A stretch of DNA of 64,000 bases from NCBI GenBank assembly GCA_950295325.1, contig OX485804.1, forward strand, positions 34,226,001 through 34,290,000, written 5' to 3'. Each line of letters opens with the position of its first letter. Position 1 is the first letter of the stretch. This document shows positions 21,690-32,485 of the stretch, in pieces. Source of the stretch: Polytrichum commune. Its lineage: Eukaryota > Streptophyta > Polytrichopsida > Polytrichales > Polytrichaceae. A program made the translations under genes and the position numbers. The notes beneath the pieces are model-generated. The model was not told the DNA's origin. It saw only the letters and a program-made list of their open reading frames with translations, and did not search any database.

Positions 21690-23540
21690 CAGTTTCCATC
21701 AAGACTGGACTCTATGTTTGTAGATTCCGGAATAATTCTGGTAATCCACCAACACCGCTTGCGGCTGTAGAAGTGGTTGAAGTTTGTTGTTGTTGTTGCC
21801 CTGTGATGATATTTGTCATGGTAGCCTCCGGCTTACCTTGAATGTGTGGGTTTGAAGGTTTGAGGTAGAGAGCTCGTGGCGATGGCGAAAGAGGGAGAGA
21901 TTTGGTTTGAGAGCTGCTGTAGTTTCAATAAGTTTTGTGGCTAACTGGGTTATGGATTTCTATCTTATTTGAGTAGTCTTTACAACAAATTCGCATGAAC
22001 ATGATATCTTAGAGCCCACATTCCATTCTTGTCTGGAGCTTTGAGGTGAGTTTCTGTGTGTTTGTGGATTCCTTATGGCAATCATGCAATGCTTGTGGCT
22101 GTATGTGTTGTACATTTGTAATGATTTTTGTGGGTAGCCTTCAGTGGTGCACCTTTACATGATGAATATGTTGGGTTTGAAGATTTTAAAGAACTCATGG
22201 CGATGGTGAAAGAGGGAGGGATCAACTTGGTTCGACAGCTGCAGTTGTAGTTTCGAATGAGGTTGTGGTTTTTTTTGCATTTTTACGGTTCCTGAGTTTG
22301 TACAACATTTTGGCATGACCAAGTAGGAGATTGGGAGAATTAGGCCAGATCTTGTTGTGACCTATTCTTGCAGCTAAATGATCTCCGCGGAGTAATCTTG
22401 TGCAGCAGTAGATTACCTTTTTCAATGTTTGGGGGAGAACTTTGGTTTGAGAGCTGCCATACTTTAGATGAGTTTGGTGGCTTTGGGGTTTATGGTTCGG
22501 ACCCGAGTTTGTACAACATTTTCGCATGTACAAGTAGGAGAGTGGGAGGATGATGAGCTTCAAGAAAGCAGTGGTGCTAACCTTGTGCCCTATCCTTGCA
22601 ATTGAATCATCTCTCCGGAGAAATCTTCTGCAGCAAAACCTTTTCAATCTCTTCGATGTCACTTGGAACACAGAAAGCTCCCAATTCTGATATTTGCAGT
22701 AACTTTGCAGTTTTCCAGTTTCCAAGAGAGGACTCTATATTTTGTAGGTTCCGTTCTGGTAATTATGCACATGTGGTTTTTGTGGTGGGATGTGTAGCCT
22801 CTGGTTCACCATGAATAATCATGTGGGGTTTGGAAGGTTTTAGAGAGCTCATGGTGATGGTGAAAAAGGGAGAAACTTGGTTCGATGAATTTTGTGGCTG
22901 TTGGGGTTATGATTTTTCTCTGAGTCTGTGCAACATTTTCGTATGAAAAAGTAGGAGGGTGGGAGGATGACGAGCTTAACAAAAAGGCACTAGTGCCTGG
23001 CACTGCCAACCTTGTGACCTATCCTTGCATATGAATGATCTCTCTGGGAAAAAAAACTTTTCAATACTTTCGTTGTCACTCGTCACACGGAGAGCTCTTG
23101 ATTCCGATTGTCGCAAGTCACTTTTTTCTTGTCTTTTTTGGTTTTTGCGGCTGTAGTAGTTATTGATGTTGTGTTGTGATGGGATGTGGTAGCCTCCGGT
23201 TCACCACGAGTAGTAAGTGGGTTTTGAGGTTTTTGAGAGCTCATGGCGATGGCAAAAAAGGGAGAAAACTTAGTTTGAGATCTGCTCTATTTCGGATAAG
23301 TTTTTGTGGGTTATAGTTTCTGAGTCTGCACAGCACTTTTCACATATACAAGCAGGAGAGTGAATTGACTAGGAACTTGTAACCTGTGCTTTGCATTTGA
23401 ATGATCTCTCTGGAGTAATAATGTTGTGCAGCAAAAGCTTTCTCAACCTTTTGGAGCACAGAGAGGTTACAACTCTGATGATTGTTGCAAGCCAATTCTT
23501 TGTTCTTCTCTTGACTTTCCAATTTTTGGAGTTTTTGTTC
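21690..23540. repeat. degenerate tandem array upstream of the NPF8 gene
   Basis: The same ordered blocks recur four or five times: GTAGCCTCYGGTTCACC (21822, 22133, 22794, 23190), a GCGATGGTGAAAGAGGGAG-like block, TTTGTACAACATTTTCGCAT-like (about 22283, 22507, 22923, 23312), and TGAATGATCTCTCTGG-like (22370, 22603, 23029, 23394). Spacing varies from about 230 to 430 bp and identity is modest. It ends about 45 bp before the NPF8 start codon and therefore makes up its proximal upstream region. Confidence 0.7.
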
Positions 23541-23584
23541 CACTCAGGCACATTGAAGACGAGGTAATAACCTAATTGCTAGTC

Positions 23585-23919
23585 ATGGCGGCTTTGCACT
23601 TTGATGAGAACACACCGGACACGTTACCAACAGCCCAGCATGACTACGAACACGATGCAGTAAGCCCCCCGATTCTTTCTCTCTTTCTTTTCTTTCCTCC
23701 ATGCTAGGTATAAAGTCTTTGATGTTTTCTTGACATTGTTCTTGCTCCTAGGAAGCATGGGTTGAGCCATAAATTCTCGTTAATTCTTAGTCTCGCTACC
23801 GCACAGTGATCGATTCAAGAACCGGCAAATGTCTCCAGGGATTTTCCAAGGATTTCTTCCCCCTCTTTTTTTCCTTTTCTTTTTCTTCCTGTCCACGAGG
23901 AGAACACGCTTTGGAAGCT

Positions 23920-23957
<38 letters not shown>

Positions 23958-26900
23958 GAGTTCTTATGACCATGTTTTCTACTCGCTGGGCCTAGTCCGA
24001 ATCGAGGACACAGCAGGCTGTTGTGATATACATTCCCAAAATATTCTCTCTTTATTCGAGGTCAATTTGTCTGTTTGTTTTCAGTGTCCATCAATCCATA
24101 CAGACATGGATGTGTAATACTGAACTCGTGTAGGGGGTTTCCGAAGGGAAATAAGAAAATCTGGGAGATAAGAAAGTAGTCATGATTGCAATGATATTGT
24201 GACAGGGGAATGGTATTTTGTTATGTTGTGGCCATGGCTAGTGAGATGCAGGTTCTCAGAAGCAGATTCTATACAACACATATATTGTACCTATGTTATG
24301 ATGATGTACATCTCCCCTCTTTTAAATATGAATGCCGCTCACCTGTAGGGTTTTATTTTATTTTATACTTTTTAAATTTTAAATTTGGACAGGCCACCAA
24401 TCATGGCTATGATGTTGACGAAAAAGGAGCACCTCCAAATGGATACACGGAGGATGGCACTGTCAGCTTGCACAGCAATCCAGTCTTGAGGTCAAAGACG
24501 GGTGGATGGAAAGCATGTCCTTACATTCTAGGTTTGGAGCTTCACATTCACTTGTGACGGATTTCTCTTGAGGTTTTGCAATTTTGCATTTTTGGATGCC
24601 TCTACAAACATTTTAGGTTTCAATGCAAATGTAATCAATCTCAGATAGTTGAGATAACCTAAGAATGATTCCATTTGGGACGCACCTCTTCAATTGAATC
24701 TTGGTAGATGGAAGAAGGCTTTTGTGTCCAAAGGTTGCCAACAATGAGGTCTTAACTCATGTGAGCTTAATGCCACTTGAGAACTGACCTTGATTCTTGA
24801 AAATATTGTTGTTGAAGCTAGAAGAGAAAGAATGTGTTCTTACACATGCTTAAGAATGCTATGAAGGTTCTTGAAATTTGATTTTCTTTTTTGAAGTCCT
24901 TAGAAATGAGGCATCTTGGGCACTTGGTACATCGTGTGGATATCTATATATTCTAGATCAGATTTATTTTATTTGTCAATCATCATTTTTGTTTTTCCAT
25001 GTGCGCAATGTTTTGTTTCCTGAAGATGTGGCTGATTTCTCTTTCTGACAGGAAATGAATGTTGTGAGCGCCTTGCATACTATGGAATTGGTACCAATAT
25101 GGTAACGTATCTGGGAACAAATCTCCATCAAGGATCTGCTGCTGCAGCTAACAGTGTCACAAATTGGAGTGGAACTTGCTACATTACTCCGCTTATTGGT
25201 GCCTTCTTTGCAGATGCGTATCTTGGCCGCTTCTGGACCATCGCAATCTTCTCCATCATCTACTGTTGTGTAAGAGTCTCGGAACAACTGTCTCTTCCTT
25301 ATAACCTGTCATGTCATATGAATTTTCTGTAATCTGGATGCACAATGGACAACAATTTTTATAATTTTGAGGATATTGCGTTACACACCTGTAGAAAGCA
25401 CTAATATGATATTGGCAGTTTAACAATTCTAAGGTAGCTCAACTAACACCAAGACTGAACCTATGAGCACACAAATGGAAAGGGAGGTTTTGTTTTATAA
25501 CACAAATCTAGGACATCCAAGGATCTTGGTGTTGGTGCTGGTGTTGGAGGTAGGTTGAGCTACCTTATTTGTAAAATCTTTCACAGGAGTGAGGAAGTTG
25601 AAGTTGATAAAGAGTTTTTTATGCCTCTTAAACAGACAAGTAAGGCAAGTGGCCCTAACGTGGGCACTTCTAACTATACTATTGGCTGTTGGATTGGAAT
25701 GAAAATAGCCTCATCTGGTGAGCAATTGCAAATCATGAAAGATTTCACTTCCAGTTCTGGAATTGGAATTAATTGTGATGCAAAAGTTAAACGAGGTCAC
25801 TAGCAAAGTGAAGTTTTTCTTTCTCTTGAAGTGATCACCCATGCCCTCCTGATCGTGTTCACTATTGAACCTAGAATGGTCAGCATATTTTAGGAGCACT
25901 TGATAGTCCAATCTTTAACGTAGTCTTCATCTTTAGTGGAGAACGTGTCTTTTTGGTATACGTAGTTTCTTTAACTACCAGCCGTACCAAGCACCACTTG
26001 AATATAGGTGTCGCGATTAAGAGAGTGACCACATAAAATGTGCTTTGGGGAGCCAACACTCTTCTCTACTTGCGGTCCAACTCCAAAATCTCTTGGAATA
26101 TCAAGTTGATGTATGTTGGCTTAGTGGATCATGCTCAAGTATCTTACCCTTTTTGGGGTTGTTTGGTGCCACCGTGTGCACCCTAGAGAGTTGTCCCTCG
26201 CTCTGTTTCAGTCTTGGTGGCCTTGTATGTTTTTTTGGCAATGAAATAAATCATTTCATTTTTCTCAAGGTAAAAGAAGAAAGAAAGGAAGAAAAGGTAA
26301 GCGGGTTTAGTTCGGTTACTCGTCTCGAACGGACACTTATAATTGAGTGGTGTGTGGTTAGGTGTGAATGTAAGTATGGCCACCAAGAAGACATGGGTTA
26401 AGAAGAGATTGAAATACACATGCAAAATTGGTTAACCGTTCTAGGCTCAAGAGTCAACATAATTTGTGGGTGGCCTACATGACCACTAATGAGCTTGAGA
26501 ATCTTCACTTTGATAAGGAATAAGATATTCATATGAGCTCCAAAAATAATGAGGAAAATGGCAACGGCCACGATTAAGATTTGTCTATCATCTCACACTA
26601 ATTGCGTGTTTCCTATCCTACAAGAAGTGGATGTAGAGCGTTTAAGGCCCACTTATCTTACACACACATTGATCCTTGATGAACATCTATATGCTAAGCT
26701 ATATTCGGTCACTCCCTAATTAGTTACTTTTCTTATTAGAACACCTAGAGTTGAGTGGTATGCGGTTTGGTGTGACTCCAAGAACGGACATCAAAACGGC
26801 CTCATGTGTTTAAAAGAGATTGGATTGTATGTTCAAAATATGATAACTATTCTAGATTTTATAGCCTACATAATTGGGGGGACCTACATGACCATCTAAT

Positions 26901-29645
26901 GAGCACGAGAATCTTCACTTTGATAATAAATAAGATATTCATATAAACTCCAGAAACTATGAATGAAAGTGGCTACAGCCTCAGATGTGGAGTAGTTAAC
27001 CATTTTCTACTAAGTTGCGTGTTTCATTGTCCTAGGAGAAGTGGGCTAGTCCAAAAAAATGCAACCGTTTAAATCCCATCTATCTCGCAGGGAATGGTGT
27101 TGCTAACGCTCTCTGCCTCCGTGCCAACATTGAAACCGGGAGCTGACAAGGTGACCTCCACACAGCTTGGCGTCTTTTACTTGGCCCTCTACCTCATAGC
27201 CCTAGGCACCGGCGGCATCAAACCATGTGTGTCCTCCTTTGGAGCCGACCAGTTTGACGAGAACGACCCGAAAGAGAAGAAACGCAAGTCGTCGTTCTTC
27301 AACTGGTTCTACTTCTCCATCAACATTGGTGCGCTCATTTCCGCGTCCGTGCTCGTGTACATCCAGATGCATGTGGGGTGGGGTTGGGGTTTTGGCGTCC
27401 CCGCGGTGGCTATGGGGCTGGCTGTTGTGAGCTTCTTCTTTGGGAGTCGGCTCTACCGGCACCAGAAGCCCGGGGGCAGCCCCATCACTCGCGTCATGCA
27501 AGTGTTGGTGGCCTCTGTTCGGAATTGGCGTGCTAAAGTCAGCCCGACAGGGGATAACCTGTATGACCTTCATGACAAGGAATCGGGAATCCAAGGCAGC
27601 CGGAAGCTCCAGCATACTCCTGCCTTCAGGTATGCATGTCGATCAGTGGTTGGCGAGATTGTTGGGCATAATCGGTTGAGATCATCCTAGTGTTTGCAAG
27701 TCCAACCGGTTACATGTTGTTGACATCCTTCGGTTTTCCTTTTTTAAATTGGGGTATATTCTATAAATTCCTCTAAAATGATTGGTAATTTTCCTTCCTA
27801 CAGTCTTGAACTTCAACCGGTTATTTCTCAAACTCAACCGGTTCATCTGTAACTAGCTGCCGGTTCTCCCTGATCATAGATGTCGATCATTGACTGTGAA
27901 TATGACAAACAATAGGAAATAGTCAATAACTCATAGATATGAATGTGAGGCCTGAGTTTTTGTATAAGGTGCGAGGGGCCTTGTTTGGTTATTTATCGTA
28001 ATCAAACACCTATATTTGAGTGGTGTGAGGTTAGGTTAGATCTAAGAACGGAACCCAACAAGATATGAGTTTGAAAGAGATTGGACTACGTACCCAAAGT
28101 TTATCGATTATTTTAAACTCAATAGTCAACACAATTGAGGGACATAGGTATTCATTTAAAGGATCATCACACACACATTTGATAATTAAAACTAAATCAA
28201 AAGAAGTCCAATTTCCAATCTGATTTTTTATATTTTATTCTTCATCAACACAAATTTTGTCATGTAAATTTGATGGGTAGAAGGTGGAGAACATGAATAA
28301 CAAGCCATTTTACATTCCACATACCTTATGGGAAATCTAACCTCACCACTCGTGGTGGTTAACCACCCTTGGTGTTCATGCTCACGGGGCATCACTAGAG
28401 ATCTTCAAGGCCAACATTGGGGGAAAAAGTTGAGGAGGCAACCACTTTAACAATATATCCCAAGGCCAACAAGGACAATAATCACTTTAATCTTCTCAAG
28501 TCCAAGGCCAAAACCAATGATGGATTGCAATGTAGAAGACCGACCCACCATCACCACATTTAGAAGGATTCGCATGAGACAAGTGCTGATGAAAATGAAA
28601 AGAACCGTCGTTGTGCCTGATAATGTGGTCAATCACAAGCACAAGCACAATTACAATTACCCTTGTCATGTAAATTAAACAACCCTGAGCTGTGGCCGAT
28701 TAAGTTCTGAGCCTGTGATTGATTTATTCAATTCTTACCAGATTTCTCGACAAGGCAGCCGTGCCGACAGGTGATGAGGAACTGGAGAAACCAAACCCAT
28801 GGCGCCTGTGCTCGGTGACCCAAGTAGAGGAGCTCAAGACTGTCATCCGTCTGCTACCCGTCTGGGCAACCACGATCGCCTTTGCCACCGTGTATGCGCA
28901 GATGTCCACATTATTCGTGGAGCAAGGCACGGTGATGAACATCAACATGGGCCCCAACTTCCAGATCCCAGCTGCCTCGCTGTCCATTTTTGACACGATC
29001 AGCGTCATCCTATGGGTGCCCCTTTATGATAGACTCCTCGTTCCGTTTGTCCGGCGGCGCACAGGCCGCGTGCGGGGGTTCACACAGTTACAACGCATGG
29101 GCATCGGGCTTGTGATCTCGGTCCTCTCGATGGTTGCGGCGGCCGTTGTGGAGATTGAGCGGCTCAAAATTGCGAACCGGGACAACCTCCTAGGGAATAG
29201 CCCAGACGCCAAACCCTTGGCCGTCAACATTAGTGTGTTTTGGCAGATCCCGCAGTACATGTTGATCGGGGCAGGGGAGGTGTTCACGTTCATAGGTCAG
29301 CTCGAGTTTTTCTATGACCAGGCACCGGACGCAATGCGGAGCTTGATGAGTGCGTTGCAACTCACGACAGTCGCACTTGGAAACTATTTGAGCACTTTGC
29401 TTGTCACCATTGTGACGAGTATCAGCACTCGGAATGGTAGCCCTGGTTGGATCCCGAATAACCTCAACCAGGGTCACCTTGACTACTTTTTCTGGCTTCT
29501 AGCTGTTCTGAGTGTGCTCAACATCGGAGCCTACCTCATAGTCGCCCATTGGTACACGTACAAGAAGCCCATGCAAAATAATAGTAGTGGCGGTCATGTG
29601 CAGAATGGAAAGGACGACCCGCAACAAACTCTTACTTACGAATGA
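23585..29645 (+). CDS. NPF8-type (PTR1/PTR5-like) peptide transporter
   Basis: A proton-coupled transporter of the NPF/PTR family, subfamily 8, whose characterised plant members carry di- and tripeptides across plasma membrane or tonoplast. Exons: 23585-23659, 24393-24531, 25052-25269, 27091-27629 and 28742-29645; all introns are GT-AG and phases agree, giving 624 residues (family usually 570-620). The ExxER proton-coupling motif lies at residues 74-78 (ECCER). The PTR signature follows at about 185-200 ([17 protein letters not shown]), then [12 protein letters not shown] at about 213 and, near the C-terminus, [15 protein letters not shown]. The Met start is the first ATG giving an acidic N-terminus. 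Exon 1 (25 residues) is the least certain part. Introns 3 and 4 hold repeats that approach splice sites. No stop or frameshift was seen. Confidence 0.93.
23920..23954. repeat. (CT)n microsatellite in NPF8 intron 1
   Basis: About 17 CT units within intron 1. Confidence 0.9.
26325..26670 (+). repeat. R1 repeat in NPF8 intron 3, first copy
   Basis: It shows the R1 block order, including TGAGTGGTGTG, AATCTTCACTTTGAT, AAGATATTCATATGAGCTCC and GCGTGTTTCCTATCC. It is in the same orientation as the gene. Confidence 0.65.
26695..27088 (+). repeat. R1 repeat in NPF8 intron 3, second copy, reaching the splice acceptor
   Basis: All R1 blocks are present in order. Its last block (CCGTTTAAATCCCATCTATC) corresponds to the R1 end seen at 18991 and 46600 and runs directly into the CAG acceptor before exon 4 at 27091. 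Confidence 0.65.
27646..27879 (-). mobile_element. R2 non-autonomous element in NPF8 intron 4, 234 bp
   Basis: Flanked by perfect 10-bp direct repeats ATGTCGATCA (27636-27645 and 27880-27889). The ends are weakly inverted (GTGGTTGGCGAGAT at one end, and ATGATCAGGGAG as reverse complement at the other). It contains several AACCGGTT motifs. The body matches R2 at 19835 and 8296. A 9-10 bp duplication with inverted ends suggests a Mutator-type MITE, but the class is not proven. Confidence 0.7.
27985..28150 (+). repeat. R1 fragment in NPF8 intron 4
   Basis: It matches R1 over the blocks AATCAAACACCTATATTTGA, GAAAGAGATTGGACTA and TCAATAGTCAACACAATTG. Confidence 0.6.
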
Positions 29646-32485
29646 TGATGTGCGACAATCTGCAACAAGATGAATTTCTTACAAGAAGGTGTTTTGTGGA
29701 GGTTTACAGTTTAATAACCTCTGCAATCCCAAAATTATAGAGTTTGAAGTGGCTCCATCAACCTAACCTCACCAAACAAAATTACAGAGCTTCCCAGTAT
29801 GCAGGAAGCTCGTTTTGGCAGAGAGCCATTTGAAGGTTACCATACATGTGAATTTACTACCTTCGTAACATTTTGAAGAATCGTAGATGACCTCGATTCA
29901 TTGTAAATTGATCAATCAGCCTTTCTCTCTTGTTCTATTTTGTTGTACCATTGGAATGAACATATGCAGTCGCTGCTCCCTTGTGTTTTTCGATCCATGT
30001 TTGGTATTTGTGCATGAGCAGTCATTGATGTAACCTATTCAGCCTACCAATGTATTGAGGACCTCTTTCTCTTAAAAAGTAGAGGAGATAGCATTGAATG
30101 CCATTATGGTGAAATATGTGTGTTAAGAAGTAGTTCACACCAAGACCAGTCAAGGGAAGGACAACTTGAATTCTTAAATTTGTGATTGGCTGATAAAATG
30201 ATTGTGGTCCAAGTTAAGTTTACACTTGGGCCGAGGCCCATGCCATTCTCCATGGATTTGAAAGTCCAATTGGAAACTTACATGGCCAAAGTAAATGGTA
30301 TTATCCTTATTTATAAAGGAGTGTTTTTGCTGACTATCTCTTTGAGGAGAATCTCGTAAAATTATGAGAGATGATGATGCTTTAATCTCTTGACCACAGA
30401 TTTATTCTATGTAATTGATTGTGTGATTCACATTGTCATGTTTATTTATATATAAAAAATAAATGCAGGCTCTTACATGGCTATATCTGTGTTGATTAGT
30501 ATTGTCTTCACCAATAAGTCTTGGCCCCTGCTTCCCATGGCCACATCTAACAAAGTTGGGGTATGGAATCCTGGCTATGGTCTCAGGTAAACTACCCCTT
30601 TATGATAGTCACATGAGCTGTTTGAAATCATAACAAAGTTAAAACGCCCTAGAACACAAACGTCTGTATTGAATTGAGTATTCAGTTGATTTATGACATT
30701 ACTAGCAATTGATTTCGGCCTGAGGAGTGGATAAGGCAGAGTCCTTTATACAGACTTCTGTCTGTAATACATTAAATTTGCCCATGCATTGGATGTCTCT
30801 CATTCTTACCTATCCACCCTGCACATTGTCAGCGTTAAGCTGATGAATGGGTCTCAGTGGAATAATTGTTCAATCAAACAATCTGGTGAAAAATGTGCCT
30901 GTGATTCAGTGCAAGTGTACAGGTCTCCAGTGACAACACTTGTACCCTACATGCTTCTATCATTAAGTAATGACAATCAATTCAAAATTCAAAATTTCTT
31001 CTGTATTTAAGTCTGAAATTATTGAATGCACTCATCAATAAGCATAATATGACACTGCAAATTGAATCGATAGCCTTCCATTTCCTTCATGCAGGAGGAT
31101 CCTGTGAGCAATAACCTACAAAACATAAAAACTGTCAATGCCAACACTTATAATTATCATGCAAAGCCACCAATTTCATGCGTTACAATGTGTTACAATT
31201 AATTAAAGCTACAGTAGTACCACCATGTGAAGTCATTTCATACCTTTCATAGCATTCACTAGACTTATGTTTACAAATGTCTTGCTAGTGCGGGAAGTTG
31301 GGCCACTTTCCATGATTGGGCTCCAGGAGAACTGGGAAATTTTTATTACTTGCAATAGCTCCCATAGCCTTGAATTGGAATTGGATTCATAATTTTACAT
31401 GCACTTCAAACCCAAGCATCGAATATATTTCAAGCCTAACATTGCTAAGCATATGCTCCCTCGCCCTTTGAAGAGATTCCATGTTCCATGGGAACCTTTC
31501 CCTACACTAGGACAGCGTTATTTAAGAATCACATGTTTATTCTTAGCGTTTGGCTATATATGGAGACAAGTTTTATTTTATTGCTAAGTGGTCAAAGCAG
31601 CTATTTCAGTTTTTGAACTTCACAGTACAGTGTCTACACTTGAAGCATGATTGCTTCCTCCTGATTTTTAACACAAACACTGAAAACGATTTACATTAGA
31701 TGGATGCAACAGTGATGCATAAATCAGAAGTGGTGGTGATGCACACTTTGTTGCGATTTAAGTAGCACTTGATCAAGATAAACAAACAACTGAATTCATA
31801 GTTGGAGAGCAAAGCAACCACAGCATAAAAACTCCAAGGGAAAAGTGAGGTCAATTGCTTCCGAACAGGAAGAAAGCAAGTTCTATTCAAGTAATCACCC
31901 TGTTATGACAACCTCAGCAGTCAATCGCCATGCAAGCAAGTCATGGAAGCCAAGTCCCCTTCCTAAAGAGCCATAGACTACTCCAGTGGCCCTTCTTTTA
32001 TTGTTGCATCTGCCTGCCTTAAAGCCATGTCAGTGCCTACGAGCAGCAGCTTTAATCTAAAGTAAAGATTCTGCACTGTTAAAGTACATGACAAGGTGAA
32101 GGAAGGCGTTCAGAACTAATTAGCTGAATTGAAGGCATTACTGGATACCTTGGAAGGCTATCTAAGTCATTTAATTGTAAAGAATGGGTTCTAGGATCTT
32201 CTATTCAACAGCAGTCTCCGTCTCTGACTTCTCTTTCAATAGCCTGGCACACGCAGACTCATGCATATATGACAAAAATTTAGGTCTGAAACCTCATCTG
32301 AAAGCTTCCGAGGGATCAATGCCAGACTCTATAACATTATGTTGTTGATGATGAATGAATCAAACATCATCAACAATTATGTTGATGGTGCTATCTATAT
32401 ATGTGTCATGCAGGATTCAAATTGAGAATAATATATACAAGCCTTCAGCCTGTGTATGGTAGGGATGATTACCCACAGGTAGGTG
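29646..32485. other. region between NPF8 and the pyrophosphorylase gene
   Basis: The first few hundred bases are presumably the NPF8 3' untranslated region and terminator, and the last few hundred that of the convergent pyrophosphorylase gene. In between I see no supported gene, RNA or clear repeat. The two genes converge, about 2.8 kb apart. Confidence 0.5.

Noticed and set aside
26045-26401. Cys-rich 118-codon frame as a small secreted protein
   Set aside because: It lies in NPF8 intron 3, overlaps an R1 repeat and has no start context or signal peptide that stands out.
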